From an uncultured Chloroflexota bacterium (GTDB taxonomy: Bacteria; Chloroflexota; Anaerolineae; Anaerolineales; Anaerolineaceae): a stretch of DNA of 64,000 nt. Under the pieces are notes generated by a model that made no database searches, was not told the DNA's origin, and saw only the letters and a list, made by a program, of their open reading frames with translations. The stretch spans positions 18,191 through 82,190 of the forward strand of contig CADACE010000018.1 of assembly GCA_902786265.1 (NCBI GenBank), in the 5' to 3' direction. Below, piece after piece: positions 27,640-37,806 of the stretch. Both the position numbers and the translations under genes were made by a program. The stretch's first letter is position 1, and the number at the start of each line of letters is the position of its first letter.

Positions 27640-29688
27640 TTACTTATTATTCAGCAGCGCGATCATGCGTTCCGTATCATAGCTGCGGATGATTTCAGTT
27701 TTCTCTCCGGCTTCGATATCTTCATCGGTTACGGCGATTTCCGCTTCCTTCGGTTCGTCAACGAGTTCTGCTGCCATCATGGAGAAGAAGTCATAGACAT
27801 TCATGATCTTTGTCATCTCAAAATACTGTGTCAGGAATCCCATCGCATTTGTCCCGGCAACCCGTGACCGGCTGTCATTGGCGATGTTCAGCCAGACAAA
27901 ATCTCCGGTTGTCATATCCAGACCGAACAAATAGGCGAATCTGGATTCGCAGTCGATCGTAAAGGAGGATTTGACGGTTTTCGGTTCGAAGATTTCTCCG
28001 CTGTCGTTGATGTCCCTCAGCATATATCCTGCCCGGCAGACACAATCCTGGAAACTTTTGCAGGCGGCTGAAAAAATGTTATTGCAGAAGATCAGATAGC
28101 GAATATCCGGGCGCATCTTTCTGAATTTTTCAGGATCAATATCGAAAAATTCCGATCCTCCGGAATAACCGGATGTCTGGTCACCGGAAAACGTGATTGC
28201 GTCACTTTGTTCAGCGGCCATTGTGCGCCATGAAAATTCGTGCTGATTCAAGCTTTTGTCGAGACCGATGACGGAGAGATCAATATCATTGACCTTTTCC
28301 CAGTAAGTGAAGGCGCGGATTTTCTTACCTTCCGGCAGCGGGATACGGGAACCTTTTGACAGTGTTCCGAATCCGCCCTGGCTGGCGCCTTCCTGCAGCG
28401 GCATGGCGATGTTTTTCATCTCCGGCGCGATATATACCTTACCGAGCCGGCCTTTCAGATTCTTTTCCAGCAGCATCCGGACAGCGGAAGCGGCGGCTCT
28501 TCTGTCCCGTCTTGAAAGGACCGTTTTACGGCTCTTTATTTCCTCCGGTGTTTCATTGTGTTTCCGCATCATTCCGTATTTGATGAATTTGAAGGTACGG
28601 GATGCCGCCGGTGCCGTATGATAGTGATTCAGGAGCTGCAGCAGGATAATTGTGTTGTCCGTATCGATCAGTTCAATGATGGCTCGGACCTCTTCATCAG
28701 ATTCGCAGCGGCTCAGCAGATAATCGAGGTTCCGCATCAGCATACCGGAGCCTTTTTGTTTGACGAGCAGCTGCGCGGCAGGAACGGCACCTTTTTCGTC
28801 AAGCGTTTTTTGAAATGCCGAAAGCGCAGAGTGATTTTCATCGCTCCGCATGGCATTGAGAAACTCGATCCCCTTTGGATCCGCGGTCTTGTAGTGAAGG
28901 TGATGCAGCAGTCCGCTCCACAGGGCTTTTTTCTCATAACAATTGCGTGTATCGATCTTCCCGCTTGTGATCAGCCGGTCAATGACAGCAGTGAGCAGCT
29001 TGCGGTCCTGGTTTTTCAGGTTCAGCTTTTTCGGGTTTTTTATCTTGCTGCTGCGGTAATTCAGTTCATCCGCGAGCTTCGGAACATCGGAAAGCACCAG
29101 AAAATCCGCGAAATGCGGATCGCGGGTGTCAAACAGCAGCCGGATCGCGGTGTTTTTTGACGCGCAGCTTTCGGGAATATAGTCATATTCCCGGATAAAT
29201 TCCAAAATCAATTTGTACTGCTCATCGGAAAGCTGCCGGGTGCCGGAGAGCAGGTCTTCGGTATAATCTTTCAGTTTTTCTTCCGCATCCGCCTGACTGA
29301 GCACCGCGAAATCCTTTACCGGTGTTTCTTCCGAAAACACTTTTCGTTCGATATCCTCTTCGAACAGCGAATGTCCGGCTTCGGAAAAATCATTAAGTCC
29401 ATAGGTCCGGTAATAATGCAGGATCTGGTCAAGAAACAGCTCGAATTTTGATAATTTCAGAACGCTGTCCGGAAAACCGCGGTAAAAAGCTTCGGGAACG
29501 TCTGTGCCGATGATCTTCTCAGCCTGTTTTATCATATAAGGCTGCAGAAGCTCCGCGCCGGAAGTAATGCGGATATTAAAGAAGTTAGCCAGCGCGAGTC
29601 TGGTCTCTGCTGCGTCTTTCGTTTCCAGATCCGGCAGATTGACAAAATAGAAATGATTAAACAGGTAATCAACAAAAATGTTCTTCAT
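27640..29688 (-). CDS. Large helical protein with C-terminal TerD-like domain
   Basis: A 682-residue soluble protein starting at ATG 29688 (CAGGAGTG site). Residues 454-605 resemble a TerD beta-sandwich: IRAFTYWEKVNDIDLSVIGLD, AITFSGDQT, EFFDIDPEKFR, YLIFCNNIFS, CRAGYMLRD and FEPKTVKSSFTI. TerD folds bind calcium through acidic loops. Residues 1-430 are mostly helical, with FYRGFPDSVLKLSKFELFLDQILHYY near residue 70. They recall the N-terminus of the MXAN_6230/SCO0854-type TerD proteins; this is from memory. VYIAPEMKNIAMP and the GSRIPLPEGKKIR segment precede the TerD part. The start lies 75 bp from the nearest RNA unit of array 1, in the same direction, so the protein may work with these RNAs. 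Confidence 0.75.
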   Translation of the reverse strand: MKNIFVDYLFNHFYFVNLPDLETKDAAETRLALANFFNIRITSGAELLQPYMIKQAEKIIGTDVPEAFYRGFPDSVLKLSKFELFLDQILHYYRTYGLNDFSEAGHSLFEEDIERKVFSEETPVKDFAVLSQADAEEKLKDYTEDLLSGTRQLSDEQYKLILEFIREYDYIPESCASKNTAIRLLFDTRDPHFADFLVLSDVPKLADELNYRSSKIKNPKKLNLKNQDRKLLTAVIDRLITSGKIDTRNCYEKKALWSGLLHHLHYKTADPKGIEFLNAMRSDENHSALSAFQKTLDEKGAVPAAQLLVKQKGSGMLMRNLDYLLSRCESDEEVRAIIELIDTDNTIILLQLLNHYHTAPAASRTFKFIKYGMMRKHNETPEEIKSRKTVLSRRDRRAAASAVRMLLEKNLKGRLGKVYIAPEMKNIAMPLQEGASQGGFGTLSKGSRIPLPEGKKIRAFTYWEKVNDIDLSVIGLDKSLNQHEFSWRTMAAEQSDAITFSGDQTSGYSGGSEFFDIDPEKFRKMRPDIRYLIFCNNIFSAACKSFQDCVCRAGYMLRDINDSGEIFEPKTVKSSFTIDCESRFAYLFGLDMTTGDFVWLNIANDSRSRVAGTNAMGFLTQYFEMTKIMNVYDFFSMMAAELVDEPKEAEIAVTDEDIEAGEKTEIIRSYDTERMIALLNNK

Positions 29689-29762
29689 ACAAAACACTCC
29701 TGATCAAGTATGCAGAATGATATTGCCGGTAAAAATCACCATGATTACAAATAATCAAATAA

Positions 29763-29893
29763 ATCGGCGGAATTATCAGATTATAAGGGCCGGGCTCGAA
29801 CCGACATCTCCCGCTTATCGGGCGGGCGCTTTCGCCGTTAAGCTACCTGTCTCAATAGGTAAGACTCCGAAGGAAACCTGATTAGCTGCCGAT
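29763..29893 (-). ncRNA. Y-RNA-like unit A (array 1)
   Basis: 131 nt. 5' and 3' ends pair as ATCGGC/GCCGAT; the 5' internal strand is AGCTA, then inner stem ATCAG/CTGAT. The module is a normally ordered tRNA: D stem GCTT/AAGC, anticodon stem CCCGC/GCGGG with loop CCGATAA (GAT, Ile-like), and T arm GTCGG/CCGGC around TTCGAGC. The acceptor stem is degenerate, replaced by an ACCT/AGGT hairpin. A TATAAT box lies just upstream at 29905-29900. Confidence 0.7.
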
Positions 29894-29947
29894 AGAATTA
29901 TTATAAATGACAAAAGGCAAAACAGCAGTGTGAAAATTAAAAACAAA

Positions 29948-30082
29948 GATCCCGCGATATTACCGGGTTAAAAAGGCGCTCTGGCCACTGAGCTACAGCA
30001 GCCTGAAAGCTGCTGGCGGGATTCGAACCCGCGGTCTCCTGCTCCCTAAGCAAAAGAAGTAAAACCGGTTAGCTGCAGAATC
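29948..30082 (-). ncRNA. Y-RNA-like unit B, permuted tRNA module (array 1)
   Basis: 135 nt. Outer stem GATTCTGC/GCGGGATC (two G-U pairs), conserved AGCTAA, inner ACCGG/CCGGT. The module is circularly permuted: hairpin TTTGC-TTAGGGA-GCAGG, T arm GCGGG/CCCGC around TTCGAAT, then CAGCAGC and GCTGCTG joined by a 6-nt loop, then D arm GCTC/GAGC. TATAAT lies upstream and a T-rich tail follows the outer stem. Confidence 0.78.
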
Positions 30083-30130
30083 TGGGTTTATTATAATATA
30101 AAATGATAAATACGGCAGTAAACAAAAAAA

Positions 30131-30264
30131 AGCGGCGGGATCACCGGATTATTGTTCGTAACCGGGTCGGGACTCGAACCAGAATCTCTTACGGTTAGGT
30201 AAGGATTTTGCCAGTTAAACTACCCGGTAAATGAATATGGAAGTAAATCCGGTTAGCTGCCGCT
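30131..30264 (-). ncRNA. Y-RNA-like unit C, normally ordered tRNA module (array 1)
   Basis: 134 nt. Outer stem AGCGGC/GCCGCT, internal AGCTA opposite GATCCC, inner ACCGGATT/AATCCGGT (8 bp). The module is a cloverleaf: acceptor ACCGGGT/ACCCGGT, short D arm, anticodon stem CTTAC/GTAAG with only six loop bases (CTAACC), and a T arm around TTCGAGT. Promoter TTTACA-16 bp-TATAAT lies directly upstream; eight U follow the outer stem. Confidence 0.78.
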
Positions 30265-30310
30265 GTTATTATAGCAGATGGATCCGGAATGTAAAGGGGA
30301 ATCAAAAAAG

Positions 30311-30328
30311 TCCGGCGATATCAACGGA
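30311..30328 (-). repeat. Remnant of a Y-RNA-like unit
   Basis: TCCGGCGATATCAACGGA matches the 3' strand of the D/F/H-type stem (outer stem plus GATATC) with nothing behind it. It is probably the trace of a deleted unit between C and D. Confidence 0.6.
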
Positions 30329-30345
30329 AAAAATAAAAACAAAAA

Positions 30346-30477
30346 TCCGGCGATATTATCGGGTTAAAAAGGCGCTCTGTCCGCTGAGCTACAGCAGCCC
30401 GATATGCTGCTGACGGGATTCGAACCCGTGACCTCCTGCTTAAGAGGCAAAAGAAGTAAACCCGGTTAGCTGCCGGA
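30346..30477 (-). ncRNA. Y-RNA-like unit D, permuted tRNA module (array 1)
   Basis: 132 nt and the clearest unit. Outer stem TCCGGC/GCCGGA, internal AGCTA opposite ATAATATC, inner ACCGGGTT/AACCCG. The order is: hairpin TTTGC-CTCTTAA-GCAGG, then T arm CGGG/CCCG around TTCGAAT. Next comes the acceptor-like hairpin CAGCAGC/GCTGCTG closed by ATATCGG, then D arm GCTC/GAGC. Its CTCTTAA loop equals the anticodon loop of the tRNA-Lys at 16.5 kb. TATAAT at 30492-30487; five U follow the stem. Confidence 0.82.
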
Positions 30478-30526
30478 GCAATATTTATTATAACAAAAAA
30501 AATACAAATACGGCTGTAAATAAAAA

Positions 30527-30661
30527 AGCGGCGGGATCACCGGATTATTGTTCGTAACCGGGTCAGGACTCGAACCCGAAGCTCTTACGGTCAGGTAAGT
30601 GTTTTGCCCCGTTAAACTACCCGGTATAAGAATATTGATGTAAACTCGGTTAGCTGCCGCT
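30527..30661 (-). ncRNA. Y-RNA-like unit E, normally ordered tRNA module (array 1)
   Basis: 135 nt, close relative of unit C. Acceptor ACCGGGT/ACCCGGT, D stem GTTT/AAAC, anticodon stem CTTAC/GTAAG with six-base loop CTGACC, T stem TCGGG/CCTGA around TTCGAGT. Outer stem AGCGGC/GCCGCT with internal AGCTA. Promoter TTCACA-16 bp-TATAAT lies upstream; a U-run follows. Confidence 0.8.
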
Positions 30662-30705
30662 GTTATTATAGCGAGGTAATATGGATTGTGAAGAAAAGTA
30701 AAAAG

Positions 30706-30840
30706 TCCGGCGTTATCAGCAGATTCAAGCAGGGCAGTGTCCTGAACCGTTAGACGACAGCCGCACGAGGTGCGGCCGACAGGATTCGAACCTGTATTCT
30801 TGCCGGGGACGCAAAGAAGTAAATCCGCTTAGCTGCCGGA
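30706..30840 (-). ncRNA. Y-RNA-like unit F, permuted tRNA-Glu-like module (array 1)
   Basis: 135 nt. Outer stem TCCGGC/GCCGGA, internal AGCTA, inner AGCGGATT/AATCTGCT. T arm ACAGG/CCTGT around TTCGAAT comes first, then GGCCGCA/TGCGGCT closed by CCTCG. The D arm is GTCTAACGGTTCAGGAC, which looks like tRNA-Glu. TGCC after the D arm can pair with GGCA before the T arm, so the permutation opens in the anticodon loop. -10 box is TACAAT. Confidence 0.8.
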
Positions 30841-30885
30841 ACAAAATTTATTGTAACATCAAATAACAAATACGGCTGTAAAAAA

Positions 30886-31009
30886 AGCGGCGGGATCACC
30901 GGATCGTTTGTCCACAGCCCGGTCGGGACTCTCTTACGGTCAGGTAATGGCTTTTCCGGGTAAACTACCCGGCATAAGAACACAGATGTAAATCCGGTCA
31001 GCTTCTGCT
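30886..31009 (-). ncRNA. Y-RNA-like unit G, decayed (array 1)
   Basis: 124 nt, C/E type. It has lost about 14 nt including the TTCGA of the T loop. Its outer stem 5' strand reads AGCAGAAGCT in place of AGCGGCAGCT, so pairing is broken. TATAAT and a TTTACT box are kept. Probably a degenerating copy. Confidence 0.6.
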
Positions 31010-31054
31010 GATATGATTATAGCAGATGGATCCGGTAGTAAAGGGATTAAAAAG

Positions 31055-31194
31055 TCCGGCGATATCAGCGGATTCAAGCTGGGCGACGTTCTGGTCCCCT
31101 GAACTACAACCGCACGAGGCGCGGTTGGCAGGATTCGAACCCGCGTCTCCGCCTTGGGACGCATTGAAAGAAGTAAACCCGCTTAGCTGCCGGA
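31055..31194 (-). ncRNA. Y-RNA-like unit H, permuted tRNA module (array 1)
   Basis: 140 nt, F type. Outer stem TCCGGC/GCCGGA, AGCTA, inner AGCGGGTT/AATCCGCT. T loop TTCGAAT, closed acceptor CAACCGC/GCGGTTG with a 7-nt loop, D stem GTTC/GAAC. TCGCC after the D arm pairs with GGCGG before the T arm: a full five-base anticodon stem whose loop is the opening point. TATAAT at 31208-31203 with TTGAGG 18 bp upstream. First unit in transcription order. Confidence 0.8.
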
Positions 31195-31246
31195 CTTTTT
31201 TGATTATACCGCGAAACTGATAATTACCTCAAATTGTTGAGGCACT

Positions 31247-34455
<3,209 letters not shown>

Positions 34456-34517
34456 AAGGCCTGCACTTTTCTCATTATTTTTCTCAATAAGGTTCACGAA
34501 ATTGTCACATAATGACA

Positions 34518-36386
34518 CTATTCCACAGTAACTGATTTTGCGAGGTTTCTCGGCTTGTCTACGTCAAGCCCTTTGGCGACGCTGGTATAGTATGCCAGCA
34601 GCTGAAGCGGAATAACCGTCAGGCTTCCGATGAAATGCTGCTCGGTTTTCGGCACATAAATCGTGAAATTGACCGTATCTTCGATGTTGTAATTCCCATA
34701 GCTGGTCAATCCCATCAGATAACCGCCCCGTGCTTTGCACTCAGCCATGTTGCTGATGGTTTTTTCGATCAATTCCTTCTGCGTCAGAACGCCGATCACC
34801 AGCGTGTCCTTTTCAACAAGGCTAATCGTGCCGTGTTTCAGTTCACCTGCCGCATATGCTTCGGAATGGATGTAGGAAATCTCCTTCATTTTCAGGCTGC
34901 CTTCAAGACTTACCGCGTAGTCGATCCCTCTGCCGATGAAAAAGATATCGCGCGCATTTGCGTATTTTGCCGCAAACCATTGGATCCGTTCTTTGTCTTC
35001 CAGGACCCGCTTCATTTTTCCGGGTAAATCACGCAGTTCTGTGATCATTTGCGCATATGCGTCTGAATTGATTTTCCCGCGGAGAAAGGCTGTTTGAACT
35101 GCAAGACAGTACATGGCGGCGAGTTGTGCGCTGTAGGCTTTAGTCGTCGCGACAGCGATTTCCGGTCCGGCAAGCGTATAAAGCACCATATCGGCTTCCC
35201 GCGCAATCGTGGAGCCCACAACATTGACTACTGCCAGAGTTTTTGCTCCTGCTTTCTTTGCCTCACGCAGCGCAGCCAGGCTGTCCGCTGTTTCACCGGA
35301 TTGTGAAATAACGATCACCAGAGCATTTTTATCCAGAAGCAGTTTTCGGTACCGGAATTCAGATGCCAGCTCTACCCGGACCGGGAGCTCCGCCATATCC
35401 TCGATGACATATTGAGAAACCATTCCGACGTGCCAGGCTGATCCGCACCCAACAATATGTATCGATGAAACCGCGGAAAGAAATTCATCGGTGATCCCGG
35501 CTCCGGACAAATTGATCTTTCCGTCTTTTATCAAACTGTTCAGCGTATCTTCAACGGCTTTCGGCTGTTCATGGATCTCTTTGATCATGAAGTGTTCAAA
35601 ACCGCCTTTTTCAGCCGCCTCCGCGTCCCAGGTGATTTTCACGGTCTGTTTTTGGATCTCATCACCGTTTAAATCGAAAAATGTAACATTTCCCGGAACG
35701 ATACGGGCACATTCCCGGTTCCCGATATAGTACACATCGCGTGTATATTTGAGAATGGCAGGGACATCCGAGGCAAGATAGGATTCGCCTTCGGAGACGC
35801 CGATGATCAAAGGAGAATCTTTGCGTGCGGCATATATTTCACCTGGATGATCCCTGAACATCAATGCCAGAGCGTAACTGCCCCGAACACGGACCATCAT
35901 GCGGTTGATGGCGTCAACCGGACCGATTTTGTATTTTTTATAGTAGTAATCGACGAGTTTGATAACAACTTCGGTATCCGTCAGGCTGTAAAACTGGTAG
36001 CCGTGGTTGATCAGTTTTTGCTTCAGCTCGTCAAAATTTTCGATAATGCCGTTATGGACTCCGACTACCTCAGATTCCACCGGACCGGAGGCTGACACTT
36101 TGGCATTTCCGCTGACATGCGGGTGAGCATTGATCTGGTTTGGTTCACCATGCGTCGCCCAGCGTGTATGGCCGATACCGCACTTTCCCGGCAGTGACCG
36201 ACCGTTGTCTGTTTTTTCTGCAAGGTTCCGAAGCTTTCCGGTAGCCTTTACGACCTCGGCAAGCTGTGTCCCGTTTCTTACCGCCAATCCGGCAGAATCA
36301 TATCCCCGATATTCGAGCTTTGACAGCCCGTCCAACAGGATCGGTGCTGCTTCATGATTTCCTGTATACCCTACGATTCCACACAT
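34518..36386 (-). CDS. glmS: Glutamine-fructose-6-phosphate aminotransferase
   Basis: A 622-residue enzyme giving glucosamine 6-phosphate for cell-wall and amino-sugar synthesis. MCGIVGYTG exposes the class II amidotransferase Cys2. RWATHGEPN is the glutamine-site block. Two SIS domains follow ([24 protein letters not shown]), ending LAKSVTVE. It starts six bases after the gltD stop. No glmS ribozyme core is visible in front, and there is no room for one. Control therefore likely comes from the gltB leader. Confidence 0.96.
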   Translation of the reverse strand: MCGIVGYTGNHEAAPILLDGLSKLEYRGYDSAGLAVRNGTQLAEVVKATGKLRNLAEKTDNGRSLPGKCGIGHTRWATHGEPNQINAHPHVSGNAKVSASGPVESEVVGVHNGIIENFDELKQKLINHGYQFYSLTDTEVVIKLVDYYYKKYKIGPVDAINRMMVRVRGSYALALMFRDHPGEIYAARKDSPLIIGVSEGESYLASDVPAILKYTRDVYYIGNRECARIVPGNVTFFDLNGDEIQKQTVKITWDAEAAEKGGFEHFMIKEIHEQPKAVEDTLNSLIKDGKINLSGAGITDEFLSAVSSIHIVGCGSAWHVGMVSQYVIEDMAELPVRVELASEFRYRKLLLDKNALVIVISQSGETADSLAALREAKKAGAKTLAVVNVVGSTIAREADMVLYTLAGPEIAVATTKAYSAQLAAMYCLAVQTAFLRGKINSDAYAQMITELRDLPGKMKRVLEDKERIQWFAAKYANARDIFFIGRGIDYAVSLEGSLKMKEISYIHSEAYAAGELKHGTISLVEKDTLVIGVLTQKELIEKTISNMAECKARGGYLMGLTSYGNYNIEDTVNFTIYVPKTEQHFIGSLTVIPLQLLAYYTSVAKGLDVDKPRNLAKSVTVE

Positions 36387-36392
36387 TTTAAT

Positions 36393-37802
36393 TTAATTGT
36401 CCTTTCTGAGCCAGGAATTGATCTCCAGAGCCGCAGCCCTGCCGTCAGCCAAAGCACGAACGACCAGCGACTGTCCGGTTCGCATATCTCCCGCAGAAAA
36501 GATATTTTCTTTGATATGATGGGACCGGTCCCTCGGCATCATATTTCCCCTCTGATCCAAAAGAATATTGAAAGTTTCCGCTGTACTTTTTTCACAGCCG
36601 ACAAAACCGGCTGCAATCAGCAGCAGGCCGCAGGGCAGTGTCTTTTCTGTTCCTGGAACCTGTTCGAACCTGCCTTCCGGAGTCCTCTTCAAACAAACAG
36701 TTTCTGCGGCAGAAATTTTGCGGCTGTCATCGGCAAAAATTTGTTTGATCGTCGTTTCATAGATCCGCGGGTCGGCTCCCTGTCGGGCAATGGCTTCCAT
36801 CTGCCCGTAATCAGTCCTCAGTGTACGCGGCCATTCCGGCCATGGATTAACGGGTGTGCGGTTTTCCGGAGGAGCGGGCATCATTTCCAGCTGTACGACA
36901 GATTTGCATCCCTGCCGCAGTACCGTCCCCACACAATCGTTGCCGGTATCTCCGCCGCCCACGACGATAACGGATTTCCCGGCAGCGGAAATGGCCGGTT
37001 CCTGATTTCCGAGAACCGCTTTCGTGGCTGCGGTCAGATACTCTACGGCAAAATGAACACCTGGGACAGTATCATTTTCCACGTTCAGTCTCCGCGGCTG
37101 CTTTGCACCCCCGCAGAACAAAACAGCGTCGTAATTTTTCAGCTTTTCCGGATCCGCTTCAGTATTCAGAAGAAAATGGATACCTTCTTCACGCATGATA
37201 TAGATCCGGCGGTAAATGACTTCCTTTGGCAGCTTCATGTTGGGGATCCCGTACATCAGCAATCCGCCCGGCCGGTCTTCCCTTTCGATGACCGTAACTT
37301 CATGCCCCATGCGGTTCAGCAGGTCTGCCGCTGCCAGTCCGGAGGGACCGCTGCCGATCACCGCAACATTTTTGCCGCTGTGGGCTGTAATACGCCGGGG
37401 CTGCACCCAGCCTTTATCAAAGCCTGTCTCGATCAGATAGAGCTCATTGTCGCGGTTCGTCACCCCGTCATCGGCAAGGTTACAGGCTTTTTCACACAAA
37501 GCAGGACAAACCCGGCCGGTAAATTCCGGAAAAGGCGCAGTCTGCATTAAGCGGACAAAAGCTTCATATTCTTTTCCTCTCCAGAGAAGATCATTCCATT
37601 CCGGGATCAAATTATGGAGCGGACAGCCATAGTCGGATTGACAGAAAGGCACACCGCAGTTCATACAGCGGGACGCCTGTTTCTTTCTGTCTTCATCAGA
37701 CAGAGAAACGTGCAGATCTTCAAAATCCAAAAGGCGATCATCAGTATCCCGATATGGATTCTCCATGCGTATATGATCCATAAAACCTGTTGTTTTTCCC
37801 AT
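36393..37802 (-). CDS. gltD: Glutamate synthase small subunit
   Basis: A 469-residue NAD(P)H-oxidising flavoprotein feeding electrons to GltB. The N-terminal iron-sulfur region has CMNCGVPFC..YGCPLHN and CPALCEKACN. The FAD site is VIGSGPSGLAAADLL and the NAD(P)H site is VVGGGDTGNDCVG. GltB and GltD together make two glutamates from glutamine and 2-oxoglutarate. It begins four bases after gltB. Confidence 0.95.
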   Translation of the reverse strand: MGKTTGFMDHIRMENPYRDTDDRLLDFEDLHVSLSDEDRKKQASRCMNCGVPFCQSDYGCPLHNLIPEWNDLLWRGKEYEAFVRLMQTAPFPEFTGRVCPALCEKACNLADDGVTNRDNELYLIETGFDKGWVQPRRITAHSGKNVAVIGSGPSGLAAADLLNRMGHEVTVIEREDRPGGLLMYGIPNMKLPKEVIYRRIYIMREEGIHFLLNTEADPEKLKNYDAVLFCGGAKQPRRLNVENDTVPGVHFAVEYLTAATKAVLGNQEPAISAAGKSVIVVGGGDTGNDCVGTVLRQGCKSVVQLEMMPAPPENRTPVNPWPEWPRTLRTDYGQMEAIARQGADPRIYETTIKQIFADDSRKISAAETVCLKRTPEGRFEQVPGTEKTLPCGLLLIAAGFVGCEKSTAETFNILLDQRGNMMPRDRSHHIKENIFSAGDMRTGQSLVVRALADGRAAALEINSWLRKDN

Positions 37803-37806
37803 ATCG

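Noticed and set aside
29763..31194. CRISPR array (regular spacing of repeats)
   Set aside because: Units are ~135 bp with promoters and paired ends, the similar parts are tRNA arms, and no cas genes are present.
29763..31194. Ordinary tRNA gene cluster
   Set aside because: Arms are permuted or loops are six bases long, acceptor stems are closed, and all units sit inside a shared stem; they cannot be read as normal tRNAs.
30750..31220. Open frames across array 1 on both strands
   Set aside because: They translate tRNA T-arm and stem sequence, have no ribosome sites and change frame at unit borders.
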